This document shows positions 37,041 to 48,879 of a stretch of DNA of 64,000 nt, in pieces. A model generated the notes under the pieces. The model searched no databases. It was not told the DNA's origin and was given only the letters and a program-made list of their open reading frames with translations. This DNA comes from Cololabis saira (lineage: Eukaryota; Chordata; Actinopteri; Beloniformes; Belonidae): assembly GCF_033807715.1 (NCBI RefSeq), contig NC_084596.1, positions 31,194,879-31,258,878 on the forward strand. The letters are read 5' to 3'. Numbering within the stretch: position 1 is the first letter of the stretch; each line of letters starts with the position of its first letter. The translations under genes and the position numbers were made by a program.

Positions 37041-38130
37041 TTTTTTTTTGTAATTTACTTTTTATTCATTTTTCTTTTGAAACAAAACAACATACATGTG
37101 CCAACTGGGCACAACACATATAACATGGGGGAGATCTGGGTGTTAATAAGACATCAGAATCAGCATAAATACAGTATACACACATAGACACATGTACCCA
37201 CACCCTTACCTATCTTGACAGCTCAGTCAGTTTCCACATCTTACTCGCATATAGACACATATTCACATAGATACACACCATACCCACTCCTACTTGAACA
37301 GCATGTGTCTTTATATACCACATCTTTGTTTTTGCATGGGCACCAACATCCAAACTTAAAAAACATAAAGATTATGCACTTGGGAAGCGGGGTAAAAAAA
37401 AAAAAAAAAAAAAAAAACGTCTAAATTTGGAAGATATGACCTTACTAATGGTTTGCCGATTATACAAAATCAGGTCTTAAACTTGACACATAAGAGAGCC
37501 ACTTTGACCAATTTCCTTCAAAAATCTCAATTTGTTGTCTCAGCCTAAATGTGATCCTCTACATCACGTATTTATTATATATTATATCAATCCATTCATT
37601 TATTGTTGGTTTGTCCTTCTTAAGCCATTTCCTGGTCAGGGCCTTTTTGCATCCCACTAATAAAACTCCTAACAGGTATTTATCCTGCTTTGTGTATTTT
37701 AGTCCATTCAGATCACTAAGATACATGATTTTAAAGTTTAGGTACATTTTATTTTTAAAAACAGCCTCCAGGACCCCGTGGACATCTCTCCAAAATGGAG
37801 CCACAGAGGGACAACCCCAAAAAATATGATAGTGGTTTGCTAATGTGTTTCCACATGACCTCCAGCAGGCAGTCTGATTTGAATAGTTAGTCTTTTGCGC
37901 TGGAGTGGTAAAGAATCGTGTCGCATTCTTCCAGCTGAATTCCCTCCAGGTGGGGGAGCTTGTCACTGTCCATTGCTGTTTGCAGATCCTGTCCCACTCT
38001 TCCTGTGATACTGTGAGGCCTCCCTCTGTTTCCCATCTTTCAATCTTCTTCTTTTTGAGTGTGAGCTGCATTAGAGTCTGTAGTGTTAAATTCTTAGCTG
38101 TCATCACTTTAACTGCTCAACACTTTTGGT
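37041..38130 (-). mobile_element. L1-like LINE ORF2 C-terminal fragment with poly(A) side at 37041
   Basis: The minus-strand frame 38107-37559 (182 codons) carries a C-terminal zinc-knuckle-like CWRSCGNTLANHYHIFWGC (Cys-x3-Cys-x8-His-x4-Cys), then PFWRDVHGVL and a final TRKWLK...INEWIDIIYN segment. This is the standard end of L1-clade ORF2. It ends at a TGA near 37559, with the 3' UTR running toward a T run at 37041-37050, the complement of a poly(A) tail. It is 5'-truncated but has a long intact frame, so it is relatively young. A separate 24-base A run sits at 37394-37417. Confidence 0.8.
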
Positions 38131-40575
38131 AAAATTGACTTTTCTAACACATACCGCTGCAGCCGACTTGAGGTCGGCCTGAAAAGGTCTGGGGGTGAAA
38201 GTGGCTCGACTTTAGCACAAACTGGAACCGAGTCCCAACCGTAAACTGTATAAAACAATGGAAAAATCATCATGTCACATGATTCATTGGTTTCTGGTTT
38301 TGAAGCCTGTTTTTCTTCATACGGTTCAAAGCCATGTTCTTTGCTCCCAGCTCATTCAGCCAGATCCCGCTAGAATATCTGCAGAGTTGCCAGCAGACGT
38401 TTACAGCGTAATATACTGTTTGACATGTACACACGATTTCTGAAAAATGACAGTTGCGTTCACCTGAGGCTGGGTTAATGGGATGACGATGTCAGGAGCT
38501 CTCACAGATGGGCTTTAAAACCACTCAGCAAAAGCTCAGACAACTATGATGATACTGATGAGTTTGTCCAATTCTCTTCACACGTCTCTGGTTATTCCTG
38601 TAAATTACATTATAATAAAAAAGTAAAAGCACATTATTCTTCGCCTGCTTGAAGTCGAAAAGAGTTTTTGCTCAGGTTTTCTTACCTCAATGAAAAAGCT
38701 TGTAATCAAATATAGCAAATAGTAAACATGCTAATAAGCAAATTAACCCTTTCACATCCACAAGTGGTGGTTAATTTAGTTTACCATAAAGGCTGGAACC
38801 AAAAATTAAACAGCAAGTCTTCTTCTGTCTGCAGCTTCCAAATCCACCTACCTTCACATCTATATCATGTTGCCCAAACTGTTATTATTATGCTGATAAC
38901 TAGCTTCATGATAAAGAAGAAGCAGGTGCATTGGCCCCATCTCCTGTATCTAACTCTGACCCGTTGTCAACCTGTTTGTCCAATCCCCTATTTTTGCAAG
39001 CTTTCATCACCTGCCTCCATCAATTGACGGTTAATTCAAACCTCTATTTCCTTGGCCCCTTTCCTGTAGTAGTACTAACTTCAGACTTTTATTTTGAAAG
39101 AGACATAGAGGTTTATCGTCTCTGAGATGGGACCATACCACTCAGGAAGCTATAGATGCAGACTGCTCTCTCCTTTGAGACAAGGAGTTAAGTAGAAAGC
39201 AATTGAAGGATTCCCCTGCTGTACTGTACAGTCCCTGGTATCCTGCTGTGCCACTGGGAGGGTTTCATTAATCAGAAAAGGTGGAAAAGTTCCTCTGACT
39301 GAGAGCCTTTATATCACATTTGTTTAATCAACAGAAATGTAAAAATAGTGATTTGTGGTTTCACAGAGGGCAGCATGCTGTGAGTGGCGTTACCACCATT
39401 GTCATAATACAGATGGCTGTTCTGCATGAATTAAACAAGCAGGATAGATTAGGATCTTTTCGGAGCATTGGGACCATTTTTAGAACATTTTCTTTTCAAA
39501 TCAAAGCACATCTTGTGGTGGATATACACACACAGGACAATTGTTAATTCTCAGAGTTATAATTCACGGCGACCTCGCCCATGTTACAATGTCTTGTTGT
39601 TCCTTTTACAAGGGATATTCTTCCCTTTAATTATACGTGCTACTTTAAGAGTACAGACACACCTCAGAGGTGCTGACGTTTTTACCTGCGCGAGAGTTTG
39701 CTGTTGTGTGGTTTTTGGTTTCTCACTGAGTTAATTGAATTAAATGGAGTGCTCTCCAAAGAGGAATTAATCTCCGTCGTTTCTCTGCCTACATCAACCG
39801 CACTCCTACAATCTAAAATTTCATGTTTTTCCTGCAAGGGTTAAGATTTTTTGGGGCATAGGAAGAACATGATTTTAAACTAAACTAAAACATACAATAA
39901 ACATATAGTATGTAGTAACACCACCCCAGACCACAATGAGTCTTATAAAACAGCAAAAGGGCACTCGGACTCATATGGACACAAGGTGGGGGGGCACAAG
40001 TAGGAACGGTAAATTTGTGTGTGTGTAGCTGTAGCGTGGATGTGCAGTGTGGCTTTGTAAGACTATGTGGGTGTGAATGCGAACAATCAAACAATTTTAT
40101 TATGGATTTACTTTTTTAGACTCTTTAACTTTTTTTCCTGATATATGTATTTATTATTATTTTCGTTTACTGCTATACAATGATAAAAGAGTCTTGAATT
40201 TTGTGACCTCTTTTTGACCTCTGTGGGCATCCTTTATTTTTGACACAACAGAAAACAACAAGCTTTACAGGCTTACTTGCAGGCCTCTGGAGAAACATAG
40301 TTCTTGGCCAGGCTTGATTTTTCATTTTCAAAAGCCACAGAATAAACATAGAATTCCATTGACTCTTTGTTTATAATGATGCCAAGGAAATTCACAGTAT
40401 GACTTCTCTTGATCTTAAGGTTTTGTTGCTGAGATGCTGTTCTACAATCACTTTTGGGCTAACATGGTTGGGTTCCTGCCTGCCTGCCTGCACTTCTTCA
40501 CTTGCGCCTGTCTCCACATATTTCTCCTATGAAATATGAAAATAGATCATGTTCATTCCTTCCTTTCCTTATAAA
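38131..40575. other. Intergenic DNA, nothing recognised
   Basis: Small ORFs without domains, no exon-like structures and no identified repeats. Composition is ordinary and AT-rich. Confidence 0.5.
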
Positions 40576-40639
40576 CAAAGCAAAATCACCTAACCATTTA
40601 CAACATATTAAGTTGAGTAATATTTGGCTACTCATCTCT

Positions 40640-41098
40640 GCACAGCCTACCTGCAACACAGCAGTGCTGCTGCTTTTTTGTCCTGCTGCAAAAATGGATT
40701 TTAAACTGAGCTGCCGGCTCCTCTTCATTTCTGCTGCTGCCGCGTCCTGGCTGTCTGTCTGTGAAGGCTGATTTATGGTTCTGCGTTAAATCGACGCAGT
40801 ACCTACGCCGTAGGGTTACGCGGCGACGCACAAAGTACAGTGCGCGTCGCCGCGTAACCTACGTCGTAGGTACTGCGTCGATTTAACGCGGAACCATAAA
40901 TCAGCCTTGAGCAGCACTGAGGAGGGGGAGGGGGGCCGGGGCTGCCGTCCCGTCTTCGTGTCTTGATGATTTGCAATTACAGGCTGAGCCTACCGTTAGT
41001 TTTTAAACTGTAAAAAGTGGGGGGGACAAAAAACATGATTTTGGGAAGTGGGGGGGACATGTCCCCCCTGTCCCCAGTGGAAATTGCGCCCTTGTATG
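40640..41098 (-). mobile_element. 5' end of a hAT transposon (TTF-type), disrupted by a MITE
   Basis: On the minus strand it starts AAGGGCGCAATTTCCACTGG, followed by G- and C-run sequence, a known fish hAT start. About 370 bp on, a frame begins MKRSRQLSLKSIFAA (from 40728), like the N-terminus of TTF-type hAT transposases. A possible donor CAG|GTAGGC follows near 40652. The 145-bp palindrome at 40764-40908 is inserted in the leader. The rest of the transposase was not found. Confidence 0.55.
40764..40908. mobile_element. Palindromic MITE (fold-back element)
   Basis: The arms are about 67 bp and nearly perfect (three differences: T/C, C/A and one G insertion). They start AAGGCTGATTTATGG and are separated by a roughly 10-bp centre around CAAAGTACAG. 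The arms are rich in CG. TGA occurs on both edges (40762-40764 and 40908-40910) and could be a 3-bp target duplication, but it overlaps the element's own ends. The sequence type is common in fish. High arm identity suggests recent insertion. Confidence 0.85.
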
Positions 41099-41099
41099 G

Positions 41100-42595
41100 A
41101 CATTATTTTAACCTGTGGAGGCCATAAACCATTTAGCTGGTTTCAAAAAAGAACTGAACAATGTACGAAGAGGAGTTTAGTTTAAAAGTTGAAAACTTTA
41201 TTTTATTTGACAACTCTCTTTTCATATGTTTTACTCTAGTAAGAAGACAAGACAAGATATATGTCTTTAAATGGGCAGGGTACTTTGCGTTTCTCATGTG
41301 ATCTCAAAGTATTTGGATAAACTCATAATCTCATGAATCCACCCAAATGTTTGGAAGTGCAGTTTTGAACCGGTCCGAGGAAGACCTGAGGACAGAGCAC
41401 AATCACTACAAAACTGGACGCCCAGAGGGACTCATGCTTTATGTCATTTTCATGTGCGGCCCCATGTGGTCAGAAACGGTATTGCTACACAGAGTAGCTT
41501 TAAATTCAGATGATATCCAGATACTGTGGTTGGCAAAAACGTTCACATTCTTTCTAGCACTACACTGTAATAAACCTTGATTGATGTACATTTTGTCAGT
41601 ACTTTTTCCCCAACTCAACAAAATAACACAATAATTCAAATTTTTTATTTAAAAAATTAGTATTTTATTTCCAATCAAGTAATATCATTTGCTCTGCAAG
41701 ACTTAGGGTGTCATTTTAGTGAGGGAATAAATTTGCCTGAGGGACTTATTTATTTATTCAGAGAGACAAAAGTCAGAAGGAGGAAATTGGTCGTTTATGT
41801 GTTTATATTTGGTCTTATAGTGACAAACACATTGAGAATGAGCAGAGATGTTGTGAATATGAACCACAGAACCGTTACTGTACAGCTCTGCCTATAAATG
41901 CAAACAGCAGATGGCACATAATCCTTGTTGAAGACTTTCAGTAGTCCTAAACTATAATACCGTCATACCGGCACTCCCTGCATAGTACTTTCTATCGTCT
42001 TTAATGTCCTAAAAAGAAGCAGACAGACGCATTGTCTAGAAGCGTGTACCCTGGAGAAAATAAATTACATTTTACCAAACTTGAAAGTCATCTTTGAAAA
42101 AGTTTAGCTTGTTATATTTCCAATAAAGACGATAATAGCCGTTTATCAAATCTACAGATCTGACAGACGGCTTTGTCAAACATTGGTTTGAAGTCTTACA
42201 TTTTATTGTCATATTATTATGTACTAATTAGGGATAGGAATGGATACGATATTATTGATACAGAGGCAATTATTGATTCTATGTATCAATTTGATTATTT
42301 CAATTTTCTGACAAAGTCAACAAGGAAACAGATATGTCAGAAAGACAGAAAGACAAAGTGGTCATTAAGGATTGTTGCATACTCAAATGTGGGAACTAGA
42401 ACAACCAAAATGAAAAAAACAAGTGAATAAATTATAAAAAAGAAGAGAAAAAACAAACAACAAAAAAAGAAAACATCATCAACAGGTAATAGAAGACTGC
42501 AGTAGAGATAGCAACAGACATGTCAAGACCTGTAAACCGTATTACAACAGAAATTACGTATCTATCTCACAACGTTTCTACGGTCAATCAGGGGT
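41100..42595. other. Intergenic DNA, nothing recognised
   Basis: AT-rich unique DNA. No coding or repeat signature could be named. Confidence 0.5.
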
Positions 42596-42609
42596 GAGTG
42601 GAAGATCTG

Positions 42610-43160
42610 TCTTTTTTTTTTAATGAAAAAAGAAACCCCATAATTACACACATTTACTGGAACTGCCAGTTAGAGACAGACTGATTTTCTCCAATTTAAG
42701 AAAATAAGAGGGGCTTAAATCCAACGGGCATGACAGAGTGGTATCGATGACTTCCAATTAATCACAATTAATCTTCTGGCTGGCAGAGCAGTAAAAGTAA
42801 GTACATCCTCTTTGGGAGAGCCACCCCAAAAGTGCTCTATTTTTGCCCCAACTAATTCTGACAAGGTATTAAAAATATCAGTCCAATAGTTATGTAGGGA
42901 TGGACAAAACCACAGCATATTAAGTTCACTGGCGACCGTTGACACCTATCACAGGTTGGGGTTATAAATGGGGTCATAAATCTTAGCCAGTCGGGCCTTA
43001 GTGTAATAGGTACGATGTAAGACCTCAAACTGAATAAGCCTGTGTCTTGCACAAATTGAAGATTTATATACACGTCTCAAAATATCTGTCCAAATTTTCC
43101 TGTGATAACTCCATTCCCAGGTCGTCCTCCCACAGTGACTTTATAAAGCCTGCTTTGCTT
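42610..43160 (-). mobile_element. L1-like LINE ORF2 fragment
   Basis: Minus-strand frames read CDRCQRSPVNL (about 42945-42913), preceded by a YIVPITLRPDWLRF segment. A second frame gives LNMLWFCPSLHNYWTDIFNT with ELVGAKIEHF, and later ARRLIVINWKSSIPL. This order (tRNA-like His/Cys region, then the LxxCPxLxxFW and ARRxILxxWKS motifs) is typical of the L1-clade ORF2 C-terminus. At least one frameshift occurs between the two parts. A T run (42611-42620) marks a poly(A)-like 3' side. Confidence 0.7.
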
Positions 43161-45830
43161 TTTTTTGCCTGTTTAACCTTTCCCCTCTTCTGCATTTACA
43201 CTCCAGACTCATCATCACATACAACAGCATCTTACAGCAATTTGAGTACATATAATTGTAAATTGGAGCAGGATAGCAAATCCAGGGGAAAGAAAGTCAG
43301 AATTTCTTACTTTAGAAAGTAAGAACTATAAAGTCACAATGCACAATTTTGTTGGAGCAGAGATGTGTTGTCCTGCTTTTGGACACAATTATTTTATATG
43401 ATCAGATATTGAGTCATCAAGATTATATTTTCCTCTACTAAAAATGCTGAAATGATCCTTTATCAGTACATTATTATTATTATTATTATTAATTATTAAT
43501 TATTAATTATTATTATTATTATTAAAACAATTATAGCTTCAGCTTGGTGCACGTGGAAGTTATGAAACTCGCAATTAGAGTGAGTTTTAGTGCAGCAAGC
43601 CTTTTTTGGCAGAATATTTGCTCGCAGGTTCACCATATCAACTTAAAAGGAAACAATAATGTCAGTGTTCACAACTTGCTATGATGCTGTTCTGAATGAA
43701 TTCCTGCCAGTTTTATAGCCGGGGTTGGGATGCTGGAGTTTTCTCTAATCCTCTCTGCTGTGGAGTCACTCATTTGGAATCTTTGTCTGGAGACTTCAGA
43801 GAGTTCAGCAGCCTCTGCGACTTGTATCATCTGCTACGTGTCACATGGTGTAGCCATGATGGGCGTCTGCCCTGCCCCTCGTGCCCACCTGAGGGGATTA
43901 CAGTTGGCAGCCACCACTCCTCACCTGACAGGCTTCCAGAAAAGGAACCATTTGGCTGGCAGCAGAAATAGCTTCCTCCTTTTGGGGGGGGTCGGCCCCC
44001 AGTCAAGAGGAGGGAAGCTTGGCTCTTTAAGCGTTGGGCCAGTTCCCAGAAACACCAGCAGCTCAAGCCACAAGGCCCTGTGATTTTGGGCTCTTGATCA
44101 GTCACTCTAAATGCAGCTCTGAGCTTTTTTAGGTGGATAAACAGGGTTTCATTTTTATTAAACAGCTTGATACTCAGTGTCTGCTTTACACGATGCATCA
44201 TGCGGCTGTGTGGTAACAACATGCTGTCGCTTCTGATTAGGTTAGAGGACAGTTTTCTGAAAAGTCATTGCTCTGTGGATGAGTGTTGCAGCTTTGAGTT
44301 ATATATCATATATACCATCGATGTGGACTTTTTCTTTAAAGCAGCCCAGAAAAACACAACGTAAACATTAATCCTGCAGAAGAAAGTGCATCATACATGA
44401 GACCATGCCTTTTACACCCAGGTCTGAATTAAAATTCACAACAAAATACTTATTCATTGTAATAACTTAAGTACATTTATTGAATTCTGTGGTCTTTAAA
44501 GTGTTTGAAAAGGACCTGACGGGATGATTTCGACTCAGTCGTAAAGCACAAAGTCTGGACTGAATCATAATTATTGACATAAACTCTTGCTTTAAGGGCC
44601 ACTTTAAGTTACAGACACACAGATTAGACACAGAAGGACAAACAGCGGTCTCAATAACCATCTAAAATCTGTCAAAGGGTATTTCAATTTATAGAAAGGC
44701 CTAAAATCATCAGCAGAAACCCCACAATTTAACTACAGCTTAAAAAAAATCTAACTCATGTTACTCGGGTAACACAAGTTTGGAAACAGACCATGGGAAC
44801 TATTGCTGAAGATGGACAAAGCTGCAACACTCACAATGACAGCAATACCCATTCATTTATTTGTATATCTTTTTACTCAAAAGGCAAAACATCCATGCCT
44901 TTGTGTGGTTGGTATTCAATGGGCAATGTATTTATTTATTTTGTAAGACTTTGGGGATCCACTAGTCTTTATTGACAGCTTTGAGAAGGAAATGGAGGCA
45001 CTGAGAGAAGGGAAAGATGTGGACCAAAGGTCCGACCCTGGAGCAGCAGTATGAGGACTGCAGCCTCCACAATCAGGTGAGATATCAACTGACCAATTTA
45101 ACTGCAGGTCTCCTGAGTTGAGACTCAGCAGCACAAGGACATTTATAGCCGTTTGGAAGTACATGAGAGTTGATGCGTGAAAAGCACTCTAGGACCATAT
45201 GCACTTTGCGCTGGACTTGGATCAAGTAGGCCAGGAAAGGTCACTATTCCTAGTGAATAATCTGCCAGCAGTGGAACACACTCAGGACGGGGACAGTTTT
45301 CCCCCAATAAGCCAAACTGTGTGCACGCATGCATGAGTCCACAGTGTGTGATGTTCCTGCTGAATAAATAATGCAAAGTACATATGCATTTTTCCGCTGG
45401 TCTTTAATTAAGATGCAGCACCCTGCATGGGACTAACTGCAGGTACACATGAACTAATGACTGTAAGGCCAAACGCACAGTATGTCTCCAGGTGTTAAAG
45501 CCAGTCTATGTAGAAATAGCCTCTCTGACCACTTGGTGGCACAAAGGTTTACTGTGTTGACAAAAGAGCGTTTGACAATGCTCTGTTTATGAATGGGGTT
45601 GATCCAGCGGGTCTTGTTATACCACTTTAACCACTAGAGGTGCATCATTACACAAAGACCAGACATATGAACCTTATGTGATATACGGCCCCTATGTGGT
45701 CAGTGGTACAGAGAAATTAACCTATTCATGGCTATATCAGTTAGGTGACTTTCTGTAGAACCGTCATGTGGCCTGTCCTCAGTTAGAGTGCATAATGTTA
45801 CACCCAGAAATAGCACACCTCGCTGCTGAT
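43160..45830. other. Intergenic DNA with a small (ATT)n array
   Basis: It contains (TTA)n/(AAT)n at 43470-43524 and CTCF-like cores CCACTTGGTGGC (45529-45540) and CCACTAGAGGTGC (45631-45643). ORFs at 43696-44222 overlap on both strands and have no domain. No gene is supported. Confidence 0.5.
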
Positions 45831-45847
45831 GAAAACACCAGTATTCC

Positions 45848-46045
45848 GGGCCGCTCGGTGGCGCAGTGGGTTATGCAGTGGGCCATATACTGAGGCTACA
45901 GTCCTCCTCCTGCAGCGGTCGCGGGTTCAAATCCAGCCCGCGGACCTTTGCTGCGTGTCTTCCCCGTTCTCTCTCTCTACCCCTTTCCAGTCTGCATCTC
46001 CAATAAATGGCCACTAAAGCCCAAAAAAACCTTAAAAAAAAAAAA
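45848..46045 (+). mobile_element. tRNA-derived SINE with intact target duplication
   Basis: It has RNA polymerase III promoter boxes: A box TGGCGCAGTGG (45859-45869) and B box GGGTTCAAATCC (45923-45934). A 'gctgcgtgtcttccccgttctctc' body and an A-rich tail (46031-46048) follow. The flanks repeat AAAACACCAGTATTCC exactly (45832-45847 and 46046-46061). A short stretch GTTATGCAGTGGG near the A box repeats part of it. Full length, clean boxes and an exact 16-bp duplication point to a recent insertion. Confidence 0.9.
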
Positions 46046-46061
46046 AAAACACCAGTATTCC

Positions 46062-48455
46062 AAGAAAATGTATAGATTAGGATTGGATCCATATTTGCTG
46101 TCAAGCAAACTGCTCACTCCCCTAAAGTTTAGTAAAACATTGCCAAATTTGCAAATATTTACATCCACCACAATCCCTCGCCCTCAAGGCATTCAAAAGC
46201 ACTACCGCTGTTCTACCTCAGGATGAGTTAATAATCCCAAAATGTATCATCTTGAGGTAAAAAAAATGTTCTTGATCACAGGAAGGGTAAGCAGCAGTCT
46301 GTCAAACAAGCAATATTAACGTTAGATAATAACATATTTACATTAGCAACATTAGTTTATGGGCTTTGGGTCTGTGTCTCTGTCGCATGGCATTTTTCAA
46401 ACAAGTGTAATTCTTGTAACTCTCCGTATCTCATCCTGCGAGACTTCTCTTTATAACAACGAAAAAAAGAAAATATCAATGTTGAAAAAGATGGACAAAG
46501 ACATCTTTGACAATTTTTTTTTCTACGAATCTGAAACTCTTTTTTTAATGCTGTTTCAAATTAATTATTCAAAACAAAAACATTTTGCATCTTTGAAGGT
46601 ATATTTTCACGTATCTGAAGTGACAACGGGGGAAAACATGTCTCCTTTAAAAAAAACAAAAAAACAGAAGAAAACTTCAGAAATCACTTCTTAACTTTGA
46701 TGAGTAGCAGTATGTAACTTATTGTGTTGCCTATGTTTGTAGGGTACATGTATATGATGGTTTTTGTATGCATTTGGGAGCATAAATGGCTCAAACTTCC
46801 ACTGATATTAATTGAACCTAATGCGCAGCTGAGCGTGTCTTTCTGCAGGTGTGGCTGCTTTCTTTTTGATGAAGGAAAAGCAAACTGATTAGCAGGCGCA
46901 GGTAAGATCAGAGCAGTGGCTGTGTGATTAAATCAAGCCGAGTGAGTCTCGGGGAGCCGGGTAATGAAGGGACATGGCGGGTGGATGCCTTCACACCCTC
47001 CTCCCACCCGTCCTCCCACTCTCCTCCACCGAGCAGAGCTGGAGCTCAGCCTAGCCTGGGACAGGAGGTGGGGTGGAGCATGAACACACTCACAAGCATA
47101 TAAGCATGTTGTTTGCCATTTTTATCATTTCACTTGACATGTGCGGACACGCAGTGTCAGAATATACGAGTGCAAACACACACGCGGCCTTTTTTATGCC
47201 CAAAAGTCAGACACACAAAGCATGAGGAGTGACAAAACGATGGAACAGTCACCACAGGATGCAAGCTCTACCCAGCCAGCCTCTACTGGAGTCAGCACAG
47301 CAAAGACACTCATTTGCACATTTTACTGCCAGATTTAATAGAGAAACGACAGAAAAACAACAGCTCTGTAAATCAACGGCAAGCCAAAACAACAATAAAC
47401 CCCACAAATCTTACTTTGCAGCTGCACCGAATATAATCAGGCCAAAAGTAAGCATTAAAAGCTCTTTAAAATACTGTTGATGGCTTCTGGTTACAGGCAG
47501 TCCCCATTCTCATGCCTGGCAATGGTCTTTTATGGCGAGGGACCTAATACAAGATTTCTGTTCTAGTGCAAACACAGTGGCCATGGGCACCAAGGAACAG
47601 CTGCCGTATAATTGAATTAACATTCGCCTTCTGCTCCGGCACTCAGTGCTGTGCTGAGAAGTCATACACATCCCTCCACGAACTCCATCAACCCAGCCAT
47701 GAATATGCATGCTACTGGTGATAAACATGCGTTGGGTGTATAATGTTTGTGGAGTTGCTATATGCTGTTGATTGTCTTGGGGGGAGTGACACGGTACACA
47801 CCGAGACCCTGATCATTTCTGGTGCTGCGGGCCCTCCCGGGGATGAGATGGCATTCATTACATTTAAGATGTAACAGAGACATCTAGTGGATCCTTTTCT
47901 GTTAGTCATGCTGTGGTTTGGCAACATAAAATGATGTTTTTCAGCAGATGTACATCGTCTTCTGTTTGAGCATTTAATCTGCTCTTGACTTTGATTATAT
48001 GAACACAAAGGTTTCATCTAAATACCGGGAATCTTCTGTCAGGTCACATGGGCTGATGTTTATTAGACTGAGTATAAAGTACATTGGAAGACTAAATTCA
48101 TGCAGGAAAAATGTACACTAATATTCCCCTAAATAAAGGACATCTGTATTGAATCCTGCTCTTATTGTCAGTTATGAATAGGAGCTGGTGGGATGCTTGT
48201 GTAATTCTATTGGTCCTTACCGTTCCAACTCCACGCGCTTATGTTGAGGAGAGGGCCTGCTAGTTAATCTGGGAAATATTTCCTCTGAGGCCAATGCAAC
48301 ATCAGTGAAACGCCCCTTTAAACATGTTGTGTTGTGTCGCTGCAGAAATGAAGACAGCCACACTTGATCTGAGCCCTTTGAGTCCAGATTTATTGATACG
48401 GCTGTGCAGTCACAGAGCATGGTGGCACACACGGCTGCCTGGCCGGCACGTGACA
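46062..48455. other. Intergenic DNA, nothing certain
   Basis: No gene found. Stretches around 46850-46990 and 47560-47720 are unique and balanced in composition and may include conserved elements; this is only an impression. ORFs of 60-110 codons have no domains. Confidence 0.4.
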
Positions 48456-48458
48456 GTG

Positions 48459-48531
48459 ACACACACACACGCACACACGCACACGCACACGCACACACAC
48501 GCACACACACGCACACACACACACACACACG

Positions 48532-48562
<31 letters not shown>

Positions 48563-48563
48563 G
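48459..48563. repeat. (AC)n microsatellite with ACGC interruptions
   Basis: Alternating AC with scattered CG steps over about 105 bp; a second potential Z-DNA-forming tract. Confidence 0.97.
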
Positions 48564-48837
48564 CTCAATTACTCCAAGTCAGTCAGTCTATTCAGGGATG
48601 TAGTGGACAGTATCAACCTGCTGTCAGATAAAGCGCATTTCTCACGTCTTTAAAATGTGTCACTCGTTCTCTAAATGTATTTATTTGTTGTTGCTTAACT
48701 CAGTTTTATCCTGAATGTGCGTTACAGTTTTATAATCAGCAGTATCAGCAGTATCAGCTTGGATCTAAAATGACTTGTTCAGGCAGTTTACACTGTCCAC
48801 TGCATCGCTCTTCTTTGTTTTGTTTTTTTATTTTAAA

Positions 48838-48838
<1 letters not shown>

Positions 48839-48877
<39 letters not shown>
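48839..48877. repeat. (CT)n microsatellite
   Basis: A CT run with one TTT interruption. It lies near the expected end of the pde1c transcript region. Confidence 0.95.
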
Positions 48878-48879
48878 GC

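Noticed and set aside
40120..40200. AT-rich stretch as a scaffold or origin element
   Set aside because: No motif beyond base composition; vertebrate origins cannot be recognised this way.
43696..44222. Overlapping ORFs of 91-131 codons on both strands
   Set aside because: GC-richer non-coding DNA; no recognisable domain and no single strand is favoured.
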